Assembly: GCA_903823565.1 (NCBI GenBank)
Contig: CAIJTF010000071.1
Location: forward strand, 1 to 45,062
Length of the DNA stretch: 45,062 nt
Direction: 5' to 3'
Source: an uncultured Flavobacteriales bacterium
GTDB taxonomy: Bacteria; Bacteroidota; Bacteroidia; Flavobacteriales_D; Crocinitomicaceae
Shown here: positions 25,098 to 34,012 of the stretch, piece by piece
Numbering within the stretch: the stretch's first letter is position 1
Layout of the letters: each line of letters begins with the position of its first letter
Translations under genes and position numbers: made by a program
Notes under the pieces: model-generated
Databases searched by the model: none
The model's input: only the letters and a program-made list of their open reading frames with translations
Told to the model about the DNA's origin: nothing

Positions 25098-26627
25098 ATG
25101 TCAAAACCTGTCCGCGTACGGTTCGCCCCTTCACCTACCGGCCCCCTACACATGGGGGGAGTTCGAACGGCCCTATATAATTACCTGTTTGCAAAAAAAT
25201 TCAATGGAACCTTTATCCTTCGAATTGAGGACACAGACCAAACACGATTTGTCCCTGGGGCACAGGAGTATATCATGGATGCCCTTGCTTGGTGTGGTAT
25301 CCTTCCAACGGAAGGCCCCGGCTTAGGAGGAGCTTTTGGACCTTACATTCAATCCGAGCGGAAAGAAATGTATCGTCCTTACGCAGAAACATTGGTTGCT
25401 AACGATAAAGCGTATTACGCATTCGATACCGCAGAGGAATTGGACTTGGTACGCGAACAAGCAAAACAAATGGGTATGCCTAATTGGCAATACAACAGTG
25501 TGACTAGGGCTTCCATGAAGAACTCTTTGACGCTGCCTCAATCGGAGGTTACTAAGCGTATTGAAGACGGAGAACCTTATGTCATTAGAATGAAGATGCC
25601 TCGCAACGAAGAAGTACGTTTTCAAGATTTGATCCGCGGGTGGGTAGTTGTTAATACCAATAATTTGGACGACAAGGTACTTTTCAAAAGCGACGGTATG
25701 CCCACGTATCATCTTGCCAATGTGGTGGATGATTTTACCATGCAAATCTCTCATGTGATCCGGGGAGAAGAATGGTTGCCCTCTGCCCCACTCCATGCAT
25801 TATTGTACCAAGCTTTTGGTTGGGAAGCACCAGAATTTGCCCACTTACCCCTTCTGTTACGTCCAGATGGAAATGGTAAACTTTCGAAGCGTGACGGGGA
25901 CCGCTTAGGGTTTCCTGTTTTTCCAACCAACTGGACCACTGCGGAAGGAGAACTTTATTCTGGATACCGTGAAAAAGGCTATCTGCCTGAAGCATTTATC
26001 AATATGTTGGCCTTGCTCGGATGGAATCCGGGAACACCACAAGAGCTTTTTAGCTTGGAGGAATTGGTAGACGCTTTCTCCCTCGAGCGTGTTTCTAAAT
26101 CCGGGGCAAAGTTTGATCCAGAAAAAACAAAATGGTTTCAACAGAGTTGGTTGCGTATGCAACCGGATGCCACCATTGCAGCGGAATTAAGGGCATTAAA
26201 CCCTGATTTGAGTCTTTCTGATGCCGCCTTGGAAACCCTCGTAGGTTTAATGAAAGAACGGGCTACCTTTGCAAGGGATATGCTTACGGATGGGGCCTAT
26301 TTGTTAAAAAATCCAACGGAATTTGATGGCGAAACCCTTCGCAAAAAATGGAAGGCGGAAACTACTGAATATTTGAAAGAATGGATGCTTCGTTTAGATG
26401 GCATCAGTGACTTTACCTCCGCCAATATTGAGTCCGCTTTTAAGGCATTTTTGGAAGAAAAAGGACTGGGGATAGGTGCTGTTCTGTTGCCTTACAGGTT
26501 ATCGGTAACGGGTGTCGGTGCTGGGCCCGGAATGTTTGATGTGAGTGCATTTTTGGGAAAAGAAGAAGTGCTAAGTCGGATGAAAACCAATCTTTCTCTC
26601 CTTTCAAACCTTGTCCATGAAGCATAG
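25098..26627 (+). CDS. gltX: glutamyl-tRNA synthetase
   Basis: Charges tRNA-Glu (possibly also tRNA-Gln) with glutamate in the cytoplasm. The 509-residue class I synthetase has the FAPSPTGPLHMGG signature (HIGH motif as HMGG, residues 16-19), RIEDTDQ, the VIRGEEWLPSAP block and the KMSKS loop as KLSKRDGD (about 260). Length and LGFPVFPTNW extension fit Bacteroidota members. The ATG at 25098 is preferred because the promoter lies just upstream. The folB gene starts inside its last codons (11-base overlap), so the two form an operon. Confidence 0.97.
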   Translation: MSKPVRVRFAPSPTGPLHMGGVRTALYNYLFAKKFNGTFILRIEDTDQTRFVPGAQEYIMDALAWCGILPTEGPGLGGAFGPYIQSERKEMYRPYAETLVANDKAYYAFDTAEELDLVREQAKQMGMPNWQYNSVTRASMKNSLTLPQSEVTKRIEDGEPYVIRMKMPRNEEVRFQDLIRGWVVVNTNNLDDKVLFKSDGMPTYHLANVVDDFTMQISHVIRGEEWLPSAPLHALLYQAFGWEAPEFAHLPLLLRPDGNGKLSKRDGDRLGFPVFPTNWTTAEGELYSGYREKGYLPEAFINMLALLGWNPGTPQELFSLEELVDAFSLERVSKSGAKFDPEKTKWFQQSWLRMQPDATIAAELRALNPDLSLSDAALETLVGLMKERATFARDMLTDGAYLLKNPTEFDGETLRKKWKAETTEYLKEWMLRLDGISDFTSANIESAFKAFLEEKGLGIGAVLLPYRLSVTGVGAGPGMFDVSAFLGKEEVLSRMKTNLSLLSNLVHEA

Positions 26628-26970
26628 CATACACGTTCGAGGGATACGATGTTACGCATTCCATGGCTGTATGGAAGAGGAAGCACGCATTGGCGGTCAT
26701 TACTTAGTAGATGTTGATATCAAAACAGATTTCACCCAAGCCGCATTAAACGATTCCTTATCTGATACGGTCGATTATTGTGCCGTTCAGCAAATCGTAG
26801 CGGAAGAAATGGCGATTCGATCCAAGCTTATTGAGCACGTTGGTCAACGCATTTACCTTCGCATTAAAGGAACATTGAAAGGGGTTGAAACCTTGCGCAT
26901 AGAAATTCATAAGGTAAGTCCTCCGATCGATGGCGACACCCAAGAGGTATCCATTGTAATTGAAGAGTAA
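26617..26970 (+). CDS. folB: dihydroneopterin aldolase
   Basis: Converts 7,8-dihydroneopterin to 6-hydroxymethyl-dihydropterin and glycolaldehyde in folate synthesis. The 117-residue protein matches the family in length and motifs: VRGIRCYAFHGCMEEEARIGG (Tyr and Glu of the active site near residue 15-20), VDVDIKTDF, SDTVDYCAV and LIEHVGQRI with the pterin-anchoring Glu. It begins at ATG 26617 within gltX. No further gene follows in this operon before 27143. Confidence 0.92.
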   Translation: MKHSIHVRGIRCYAFHGCMEEEARIGGHYLVDVDIKTDFTQAALNDSLSDTVDYCAVQQIVAEEMAIRSKLIEHVGQRIYLRIKGTLKGVETLRIEIHKVSPPIDGDTQEVSIVIEE

Positions 26971-27142
26971 CCTTTTTAATTCATATAGCCATTGAAACGT
27001 ATCTTTAACGCTTCACGATAAAATACTAAATATTGCCCTTTGCTTGATTAAAAAATTGTTCGTATTATTGGTCAAACAACGGTAGCAGAGTTTTAATTTG
27101 CTTGTTATGCTCGCACCTTGAATTGCATTAAAACCAAAAGAA

Positions 27143-27532
27143 ATGAAAAAATTACTGATAATCGGTGCCTTAGTGATGAGTGCAAACCTCGCAAGTGCAC
27201 AATACATGTACGATGGAAATGGCAAACGCATTGGTCGCGTGGATGGCCAATATTATTACGATGGATCCGGATCCAGAATGGGTCGTGTGGATGGAGAATA
27301 TATATACAGTGGTTCGGGTTCGCGCATTGGACGAATCGATGGTCAATACGTTTACAACGGATCAGGGTCGCGCATTGGACGCATTGATGGCGACTACCTT
27401 TATAATGGGTCGGGTTCGCGAATTGGTAGGCTAGATGGAGATTACCTATACAATGGATCAGGGTCTCGCATTGGCAGGGCAGATGGATTGCGTCGAATGG
27501 AAATCATCTTGTTTTTTTACTTTTTTATGTGA
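27143..27532 (+). CDS. secreted 16-residue-repeat protein
   Basis: The 129-residue product has a signal peptide (1-20, ending NLASAQ) followed by five complete and one partial copy of a 16-residue unit, consensus YxYNGSGSRIGRIDGD (residues about 23-115). Each unit alternates an aromatic strand, a Gly/Ser turn and an IGRID strand, suggesting a short beta-solenoid or hairpin stack. The end GLRRMEIILFFYFFM is hydrophobic and aromatic, a tail I have seen on similar Bacteroidota repeat proteins, which suggests membrane insertion of the C-terminus. Function unknown. It has no close operon partner. Confidence 0.75.
   Translation: MKKLLIIGALVMSANLASAQYMYDGNGKRIGRVDGQYYYDGSGSRMGRVDGEYIYSGSGSRIGRIDGQYVYNGSGSRIGRIDGDYLYNGSGSRIGRLDGDYLYNGSGSRIGRADGLRRMEIILFFYFFM
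27209..27490 (+). repeat. 48-base in-frame tandem repeat
   Basis: Five complete 48-base units start at 27209, 27257, 27305, 27353 and 27401, with a partial sixth from 27449. The first two are most diverged; units three to six share GGxTCxGGxTCxCGxATTGG cores. The unit length equals 16 codons, so changes in copy number would keep the frame. Confidence 0.88.
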
Positions 27533-27598
27533 TCCAAAAAGGCATAATGGCATTGAAAAAATTGTACACTAAAGAAAACGTAATTTAAAAACGCTAAA

Positions 27599-28495
27599 AT
27601 GAAATACTCCTTATCCGTCATCCTAGCTTCGACACTATTTTTTGTGGGTTGCAAGAAAAAAACGCAACCAACACCCGAGCCTACAGCGCGAGAAATTGCG
27701 GTGGAAGATTACAATACAAATTACCTTGGTTCGGCCGTTCCAAATACGGGTTGGACTGGAAACACGGCCAATTGCAATGCAGGGAGTTTACCTCAAACCA
27801 CGCACGATAAAGTGATACAGCGCATAAATTATTTCCGACGCTTGGTTGGATTAAACGATAACACGACCTTGGATCCCTCAAAATTTGCCATGTACCAAGA
27901 AACGGCGCTTATGATGAAGGCCAACAACGCGTTGAGCCACACGCCCCCAAGCACATGGACATGTTACACCCAAGCAGGAGCCGATGGCGCCGCCACCAGC
28001 AACATTGCCCTAGGTGCTGGCGCAGCCGATGCAGTTACAATGTTTATAAACGATCCTGGTGCAAGCAATACTGCCGTAGGACATCGCAGGTGGATTCTTC
28101 ATTCGGCCAAGACTCAATTCAGTTATGGCAGCACGAATTCATCGATGGCGCTTGGAGTCATTGGAACGGCTGGCGGAAATACTCAAATACCCGAATTTAT
28201 AGCCTATCCTCCAAAAGGATATATTCCTCAAACGTTAACGTTTCCAAGGTGGTCTTTTGGTATTCCAGGTGCAAACTTTACGAACGCAACCGTCACCATG
28301 ACTGGTCCGAGTGGGAATGTTCCTTTGACGATTGTTTCAACCGCGGGATCATATGGCGATAAAACCATAGTGTGGGAGCCACAAGGAATACTTACAAATG
28401 CAACGGATGATGTAAGCTATACCGTAACCGTGAGCGGTATTACGGGTGCGCCTCAGTCGAGCTATACGTATTCCACGATTTTGTTTAAACCGTAG
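27599..28495 (+). CDS. CAP-domain (SCP/PR-1-like) lipoprotein
   Basis: A lipobox (FFVG-C, Cys18) followed by KKK anchors this 298-residue protein in the envelope. Residues about 65-190 hold a CAP domain: INYFRRLVGLN, ETALMMKANNALSHTPP (His of the cavity), a GAATSNIALG block with the glutamate position replaced, and VGHRRWIL. The last 100 residues form Ig-like or beta-sandwich strands. Bacterial CAP proteins are secreted and of varied or unknown role, some binding lipids or sterols. It stands alone, with a T-rich run just after the stop. Confidence 0.78.
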   Translation: MKYSLSVILASTLFFVGCKKKTQPTPEPTAREIAVEDYNTNYLGSAVPNTGWTGNTANCNAGSLPQTTHDKVIQRINYFRRLVGLNDNTTLDPSKFAMYQETALMMKANNALSHTPPSTWTCYTQAGADGAATSNIALGAGAADAVTMFINDPGASNTAVGHRRWILHSAKTQFSYGSTNSSMALGVIGTAGGNTQIPEFIAYPPKGYIPQTLTFPRWSFGIPGANFTNATVTMTGPSGNVPLTIVSTAGSYGDKTIVWEPQGILTNATDDVSYTVTVSGITGAPQSSYTYSTILFKP

Positions 28496-28531
28496 TTTTT
28501 TATTTCTTTTTGAAGGAATACCCTTAAAAGC

Positions 28532-29161
28532 ATGGATGTTTTAACCCGAAAAAATCACTGGGAAAAAATTTACGCGGAGAAATCCTTATCGGAGGTCAGT
28601 TGGTATCAGCCCATTCCAGAACCCTCATTGGGTTGGATTTCGGAATTGAACATTGCCAAGTAGTCTTCTATAATTGATGTAGGAGGAGGAGATAGTTTTT
28701 TGGTAGACTTTCTTTTGGAAAAGGGATTCACTCAGCTTTCTGTATTGGATATTTCTTCTGGTGCTTTACAACGGGCAAAGCATCGAATAGGAGTGCGGAG
28801 CGATGAAGTATGTTGGATCGAAAGCGATGTATTAGCCTTTAATCCCTCCGAAGGGTATAAGCTCTGGCACGATCGAGCCGCTTTTCATTTCTTAACGGAT
28901 CCACAAGAGGTACATCGGTACGTTCAATTGGCTACTAAGGCTATTCTTCCCGGAGGTTATTTGCTTATTGCGACCTTTTCAAAGAAAGGTCCTTTGCGAT
29001 GCAGTGGAATTGACATCACCCAATACGACGAGCGAGAACTATCGCTTTTATTCGAAACGGATTTTGAATTGGTAAGGTCCTCGTATATCGATCATACCAC
29101 ACCGTTTGGTACGATGCAGAATTTTCTATTTTGTATCTTTATGAAGAAAATAGCTGCTTAA
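28532..29161 (+). pseudogene. class I SAM-dependent methyltransferase interrupted by TAG
   Basis: One reading frame from ATG 28532 to TAA 29161 encodes a complete, well-conserved small-molecule methyltransferase of about 210 codons, except for a TAG at 28661-28663 (codon 44). Before it is HWEKIYAEKSLSEVSWYQP, typical of the family's N-terminus; directly after it is the SAM motif I, IIDVGGGDSFLVDFLL, then VLDISSGAL and the HDRAAFHFLTD block. The frame is intact on both sides, so this is a single nonsense change. Re-initiation at TTG 28700 would lose motif I and give an inactive fragment. A sequencing error, recent pseudogene or amber readthrough all fit. Confidence 0.8.
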
Positions 29162-29165
29162 TACC

Positions 29166-29801
29166 ATGAAGAAACGATTCGTTTTTCTATGCCTCGTTTG
29201 CATTAGTATAATACCGCAGCGCACGATCGGACAAATGGATTGTGGAGATTTCAGCCTTACAACGCTATATCCTGACAGCCTAAATCAAGGAAATTACTGG
29301 ATTGGCATCTATTTCTCGGGTTCAGCAAATCAACTCGTTTCTTATCCCCACGTTTCCAGTATTTTGAACTGCCAAGGCGATACTTTGGCTACGGGTAACC
29401 TGTTTTATTTTGCCCAATTGGGTCAAACAAGCCAAGATTACCCTGTGAATTTAACCAATGCCCTTTGGTGTGAACCGCTCACAATTCAGTTTATTTATGG
29501 TGATTCTTTGTTGGTAAATGACACCTGCTATTTTACCTATAATTCTGCTTCGGCATTCGAGAATACCATTGCTGAAGTACCCACCCTATACCCCAATCCA
29601 ACGGAAGGTACGCTTGCACTCAAAATACCCATGTCCTACCTTGGGGGTACCTATGTTTTAATGGATGCTCTGGGAAAAACCATTAATCAAGGTCAAATAA
29701 CGGTCCTTGATCTAACGCTGCAGCTATCCGGCCATTCCAAAGGACTTTACCGCCTCTATTTTCCGGAAAAAGAAATTCAGCTTGGGATAGTGTTGCGATA
29801 G
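29166..29801 (+). CDS. small T9SS-exported protein (type A sorting domain)
   Basis: The 211-residue product has a signal peptide (1-22, ending TIGQ), a 110-residue mature part with three or four cysteines (CGD, NCQGD, CEPL, DTCYF) and a C-terminal type A sorting domain: LYPNPTEGTL, YVLMDALGKTINQGQI, then SKGLYRLYFPEKE and a final LGIVLR. The sorting tail would pass it through the type IX system, most likely to the surface or outside. The mature part is unknown to me. It begins 4 bases after the interrupted methyltransferase. Confidence 0.78.
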   Translation: MKKRFVFLCLVCISIIPQRTIGQMDCGDFSLTTLYPDSLNQGNYWIGIYFSGSANQLVSYPHVSSILNCQGDTLATGNLFYFAQLGQTSQDYPVNLTNALWCEPLTIQFIYGDSLLVNDTCYFTYNSASAFENTIAEVPTLYPNPTEGTLALKIPMSYLGGTYVLMDALGKTINQGQITVLDLTLQLSGHSKGLYRLYFPEKEIQLGIVLR

Positions 29802-29866
29802 AATCAAATAAAATACTTTTTTATTTTTTTAGGTACTATGTATTGCATATTTCTATTTTTTACCTA

Positions 29867-29874
29867 TATCTTTG
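29867..29874 (+). promoter_or_regulatory. -7 box for the padR-pspC operon
   Basis: TATCTTTG, exact consensus, 16 bases before ATG 29891. A TTG lies 21 bases upstream, longer than the usual spacing. Just before is an A/T-only repeat (about 29808-29831) that may end the previous transcript. Confidence 0.5.
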
Positions 29875-29890
29875 CATTAAAATACCTTAG

Positions 29891-30220
29891 ATGATTTCAG
29901 ATAATACGCAAGCTCAAATGCGCAAGGGAATTTTAGAGTATTGTATTCTAAGCATCTTATCCCAAGGGGAGGCTTATCCCTCAGAAGTATTAGCTCGTCT
30001 TGAACAAGCGCAACTTAAAGTCGTTGAAGGTACCATTTATCCCTTGCTTACCCGCTTGAAAAACATGCAATTACTGGATTACCGATGGGAAGAATCCACC
30101 TCTGGCCCTCCTCGAAAGTACTATTTCCTAACGGAGCAAGGAAAAATCTTCCTTTCGGAATTAGAACGCACTTGGGTCGAATTATATAAAGCGGTAAATG
30201 CTTTAACCTTAAAATCTTAG
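29891..30220 (+). CDS. PadR-family transcriptional regulator
   Basis: The 109-residue protein is a short PadR (PF03551-type) winged-helix repressor: ILEYCILSILSQGEAYPSE forms the first helices, VVEGTIYPLLTRLKNM is the recognition helix region, and SGPPRKYYFLTEQG is the wing. A C-terminal helix serves dimerisation. It is followed after 3 bases by a PspC-domain membrane protein, a pairing common in Bacteroidota, so it probably controls its own operon in response to envelope stress. The signal is unknown. Confidence 0.88.
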   Translation: MISDNTQAQMRKGILEYCILSILSQGEAYPSEVLARLEQAQLKVVEGTIYPLLTRLKNMQLLDYRWEESTSGPPRKYYFLTEQGKIFLSELERTWVELYKAVNALTLKS

Positions 30221-30223
30221 GCC

Positions 30224-31714
30224 ATGAATAAAACCATATCCATTCATCTCCAGGGAGTTCCTTTTTTATTTGAGGACCAGGCATATGACACCTTGGAAAA
30301 TTATCTAACCAGCATCCGTAAAATCCTAGAAAGCGAGGAAGGATGCGAGGAGATTATTCAAGATGTAGAATTGCGTGTCATTGAATTACTCCAACAAAAG
30401 GGGTTCGATATTCTCCGCGTAGTTAAAGTAACCGATATCGATGAAATCATCACAAAAATTGGTAAGCCAGAAGAATTTTACAACACAGATTCCAATCGCA
30501 AGGAATCTACCTCCTTTGAATCCATTAACCCAAAAAGGCTTTTTAGGGATAAAGATTCAGCTGTTCTTGGCGGGATTTGTGCAGGAATTGCCGCGTACTT
30601 TAACATCGATGTTATTGTGGTTCGAGCCCTTTACATTATTGCCTTTTTGGGGCTAGGTGCTGGGTTTTTACTTTACCTGGTGTTGTGGATTATAATTCCT
30701 GCAGCGAATACAAGCAGTGAAAAACTTCAGATGAAAGGACAAGCAGTTAACTTGGGAAACCTTCGAACAGAATTCGAACAAGCTGCCCAACGCATCAAAG
30801 CGGAAGCTGAAAAAGTTAAGAATAAGGTCCATTTAAAAACTGGAATAACACGCATTGTTATCCTCTTTTCTCGATTTCTTGGTGTAATATCGCTGTGCTT
30901 TGGCTTTGCATTACTCATTGCTTTCCTTTCCCTCCTAATCATTGAGCCTTCCGTTTTAGTAGACGGAACGTTGATTTCCTTGCAAGATTTAGGCAAACTG
31001 ACTTTCGAAAACATTGGCGATTATCGTCTCCTTTTGACAGGAATATCCTTGGTTGTTCTTTCCATTGTTTTACAAAGTTTCCTATTTGGTATTCGGCTTT
31101 TGAAACCCATTAAATCGAGTTATTTCAAAGGAATTTCTATTGGTCTCACGTTCATATGTATCGCTGGAATTGTTTTCTTGTCCTTAGCTGGTATTGCTTT
31201 AAGCAAATCCTTTCGCGTCGATGGTGAGGTAGAAAGGCCCGTGAAACGCATCTCAGGAAAGACACTTATCCTCCAAGCCAAGGATAGAGCCCATTCAACC
31301 ATTCCTGGAATTAAAATCAATGGACATGGAGAAACGGAATGGTTTACTATTAAGGACAACCAAATCTTTATGGATGGAATTGCAATTCAATTCAAAAGAA
31401 CTTCAGATTCGCTTTTTCAGATTTCCGAACAACTGCATGCCGCAGGATCAACGCATGAATCTGCGATACGTAAGGCTAGAAATATTGGCTTTCCGATCGT
31501 CGTAAAAGATTCTGCGGTATGGGTATCCCCCACTTATTCCTTTCCTAAAATGGATAAATTACGAAACCAACGCTTAACGCTGATCATCGCTGTTCCTGAA
31601 GGTGGAAAGGTAAGGCTTCAGGGTAAAACCATTTTTCCAACGCCAACGGAATCAAATACCGAAATTCATGGACAAGGATTTCTAAACCGTGCTGGCGAGT
31701 ACAGGGCATGGTAG
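30224..31714 (+). CDS. PspC-domain membrane protein
   Basis: The 496-residue product has a soluble N-terminal 95 residues, then a PspC domain (about 100-165): RLFRDKDSAVLGGICAGIAAYFNID and a hydrophobic hairpin ending LYLVLWIIIPA. A charged helix (about 170-205) and three further membrane segments (about 212-242, 264-288, 300-322) follow. The last 170 residues are a soluble beta-rich domain of DUF-type. PspC proteins sense or counter damage to the inner membrane. It shares an operon with the PadR gene. Confidence 0.85.
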   Translation: MNKTISIHLQGVPFLFEDQAYDTLENYLTSIRKILESEEGCEEIIQDVELRVIELLQQKGFDILRVVKVTDIDEIITKIGKPEEFYNTDSNRKESTSFESINPKRLFRDKDSAVLGGICAGIAAYFNIDVIVVRALYIIAFLGLGAGFLLYLVLWIIIPAANTSSEKLQMKGQAVNLGNLRTEFEQAAQRIKAEAEKVKNKVHLKTGITRIVILFSRFLGVISLCFGFALLIAFLSLLIIEPSVLVDGTLISLQDLGKLTFENIGDYRLLLTGISLVVLSIVLQSFLFGIRLLKPIKSSYFKGISIGLTFICIAGIVFLSLAGIALSKSFRVDGEVERPVKRISGKTLILQAKDRAHSTIPGIKINGHGETEWFTIKDNQIFMDGIAIQFKRTSDSLFQISEQLHAAGSTHESAIRKARNIGFPIVVKDSAVWVSPTYSFPKMDKLRNQRLTLIIAVPEGGKVRLQGKTIFPTPTESNTEIHGQGFLNRAGEYRAW

Positions 31715-31731
31715 CCAAAATATTATAAACC

Positions 31732-32580
31732 GTGCAGACACTTAAAAATAATCTACTTGAGGCCGTAATTTCTCCTTTAGGTGCCGAGCTTCAAGGGTTA
31801 ATTCATGTTAACCACGGTAACGTATTGTGGCGAAAAAATGAAACGCATTGGAATCGAATCTCCCCTATATTATTTCCAATCGTTGGACGGTTAATCAAGG
31901 ACCAATACAACCATTTAGGGAAAACCTACGCGATGCGGCAACATGGATTTGCGCGCGATCAAATCTTTCAAGTCATGGATGAAAACCAATGCTCAATTAC
32001 CTATCGCCTGCAAGAAAACAATACCACACTCGGGCATTATCCATTCGCATTTACGCTCGATGTAAGCTATACGTTGCAGGACAATAGAATCGAGGTTAAC
32101 CATAGGATTACAAACCGAGACATCGATTTGCTTCTCTACAGCATTGGCGGACATCCGGGATTTCACGTATCCGGAAAACTTGAAAACCATACGCTCTATT
32201 TTGATGGACAATTTACAGTGGATCAGCATTTAATTACCGGGAATTATTACAATGGAAATACGAAAAAATTAAGGCTAAATCATGGCTTACCGCTATCGGA
32301 GGATTTATTTCAATCGGATGCGATAGTCGTCAAAAACCCTCCCTTTCATTCCATCGGATTTGGCGAAAAAAATGGACCAAAATTGCTAACCGTGCACTGC
32401 GAGGATTGGACAGCTGTAGGATTATGGACCAAACCAGGCGCTCCGTTTTTCTGTATCGAACCGTGGTGGGGATGGGCTGATGCATGGAATGCCGAAGGAA
32501 TCCTTGTCCAAAAAGCAGGGATACTTTCCCTACCCCATGGTGAAATTCGGGAGCATCGGTACACCATAGAAATTCACTGA
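31732..32580 (+). CDS. aldose 1-epimerase family protein (LacX-like)
   Basis: The 282-residue beta-sandwich enzyme probably interconverts anomers of a free sugar. Motifs: SPLGAELQGL near the start, PILFPIVGRL, the catalytic-type GFARDQ with His (RQHGFAR, about 63), IGGHPGF (about 141) and a late FFCIEPWWGWAD. These match the LacX subfamily rather than classical GalM. Start is GTG at 31732, 17 bases after the PspC gene. Sugar specificity is not visible. Confidence 0.82.
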   Translation: MQTLKNNLLEAVISPLGAELQGLIHVNHGNVLWRKNETHWNRISPILFPIVGRLIKDQYNHLGKTYAMRQHGFARDQIFQVMDENQCSITYRLQENNTTLGHYPFAFTLDVSYTLQDNRIEVNHRITNRDIDLLLYSIGGHPGFHVSGKLENHTLYFDGQFTVDQHLITGNYYNGNTKKLRLNHGLPLSEDLFQSDAIVVKNPPFHSIGFGEKNGPKLLTVHCEDWTAVGLWTKPGAPFFCIEPWWGWADAWNAEGILVQKAGILSLPHGEIREHRYTIEIH

Positions 32581-32584
32581 TACG

Positions 32585-33859
32585 CTACGCCTTTCGTTTA
32601 CGAAACCAAGAGGATTTTCCTTTTTTAGCCGAGGGTAACGCCGTACCTTCCCTTTGTTTCGGTGCAATTGACTTATTTCGATCAGAAGTAGGCCGAGGAG
32701 TTTTCTCTTTTTTGATTACCTCGAAGATTTCCATAGGGTAAGGGTGGTTATCGATAACCGGAACTTTTTGATGAATAATTTTCTCTATATCTTTCAAATA
32801 GGCCTTTTCCTCAAAATCACATAGCGAAATAGCTTTACCACTGCGTCCCGCCCTACCCGTTCGACCAATTCGATGCACGTACGTTTCGGGTATATTCGGA
32901 ATTTCATAATTAATCACCATTTCCATTTCCTCAATATCGATACCGCGCGCAGCTATATCTGTAGCTACTAAAAAACGAATTGTCTTGTCCTTGAACGCTT
33001 TCAGGGATCGTTGCCGATTGTTTTGGCTTTTATCACCATGTATCGCTTCTGCTTTCATCCCATTTTTAACTAAGAATCGGGCAAGCCTATCCGCACCGTA
33101 TTTGGTTCGGGTGAAGACTAACATAGAAGGCGCGTTAATTCCCTCAACAATCGATAGAAAGAGAGCGTTTTTATTGGCTTTATCTACAAAGTAAACGCAT
33201 TGATCTATCATTTCTGCAGTGGATGAGACCGGGGTAACTTCAACTTTAACCGGACGGATTAATATGGCGTCTGCGAGGTGCTGAATATCGGGCGCCATGG
33301 TTGCAGAAAAAAACAGATTTTGCCTTTTATTCGGAAGCAATTGGAGTACTTTTCGCACATCATGAATGAATCCCATATCAAGCATGCGATCCGCTTCATC
33401 GAGAACAAACAAGGAAATATGGCCTAAGTCGAGAAGGCGCTGATTGACCAAATCGAGAAGGCGTCCAGGAGTAGCAATTAATACATCCGTACCCCTTCTC
33501 AAGGCATCTACTTGAGGTTGCTGTCCAACGCCACCGAAGATCACCAAGGTTCGTACCTTAAGGTATTTACCATAGGTCTTAAAACTATCGTCTATTTGTA
33601 TGGCAAGTTCCCTTGTTGGAGTAAGGATTAGTGCGCTGATTTTCCTTGGCCCAGAAAGATTCCTTTGTTCGAGCTGGTGTAAAATAGGCATTGCAAACGC
33701 CGCTGTTTTACCGGTACCAGTTTGAGCACATCCAAGGACATCGCGTCCCATAAGTACCAACGGAACCGCTTGTTCCTGGATTGGTGTTGGTGTAGTATAT
33801 CCTTCTTCCTCTACTGCTTTCAGTATCGAAGGGTGTAAGTTTAGATCCTTAAATTGCAT
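32585..33859 (-). CDS. DEAD-box RNA helicase (RhlE/CsdA-like)
   Basis: An ATP-dependent RNA helicase of 424 residues for ribosome assembly or RNA turnover. All motifs are present: Q motif TPIQEQA (about 25-31), I AQTGTGKT, Ia PTRELAI, II DEAD (about 155-158), III SAT, V ATDIAARGID and VI HRIGRTGRAG. The tail after residue 375 is basic and disordered (KKEKTPRPTSDRNK), typical of RhlE-type proteins. A promoter-like box lies about 58 bases upstream, leaving a longer 5' leader than most genes here, as is usual for cold-induced helicases; that link is inference. Confidence 0.93.
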   Translation of the reverse strand: MQFKDLNLHPSILKAVEEEGYTTPTPIQEQAVPLVLMGRDVLGCAQTGTGKTAAFAMPILHQLEQRNLSGPRKISALILTPTRELAIQIDDSFKTYGKYLKVRTLVIFGGVGQQPQVDALRRGTDVLIATPGRLLDLVNQRLLDLGHISLFVLDEADRMLDMGFIHDVRKVLQLLPNKRQNLFFSATMAPDIQHLADAILIRPVKVEVTPVSSTAEMIDQCVYFVDKANKNALFLSIVEGINAPSMLVFTRTKYGADRLARFLVKNGMKAEAIHGDKSQNNRQRSLKAFKDKTIRFLVATDIAARGIDIEEMEMVINYEIPNIPETYVHRIGRTGRAGRSGKAISLCDFEEKAYLKDIEKIIHQKVPVIDNHPYPMEIFEVIKKEKTPRPTSDRNKSIAPKQREGTALPSAKKGKSSWFRKRKA

Positions 33860-33916
33860 GTTTATTTTTTAACCGATGAAAGCGCATTGGTGTTGTGCTC
33901 TTTACGATATGAGGGG

Positions 33917-33924
33917 CGAAGGTA
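33917..33924 (-). promoter_or_regulatory. -7-like box for the DEAD-box gene
   Basis: TACCTTCG on the minus strand, 57 bases before the ATG. The leader between them (33860-33916) has no clear riboswitch or hairpin that I can see. Confidence 0.4.
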
Positions 33925-34012
33925 CGACAAATTAACTGGGATAAGTCAGCGTCTGCTTTATTTAGTAGGATAGGCACCTTATCCGAGCCCACTCCTGAGG
34001 ATGGGTGTTCTT

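Noticed and set aside
25323..25796. Long minus-strand open frame (157 codons) inside gltX
   Set aside because: It lies wholly antisense to a strongly conserved synthetase and its peptide has no domain or signal; it is a by-product of gltX codon use.
27118..27434. Alternative frames through the 48-base repeat
   Set aside because: A 48-base unit keeps all three frames open, so these are forced by the repeat; only the frame with a signal peptide and the hydrophobic tail makes sense.
27209..27490. CRISPR-like array
   Set aside because: The units are contiguous, without spacers, and are in frame within a secreted protein gene.
29803..29832. A/T-only inverted repeat as terminator after the T9SS cargo gene
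   Set aside because: The stem contains almost no G:C pairs, so it is too weak to list as a terminator.
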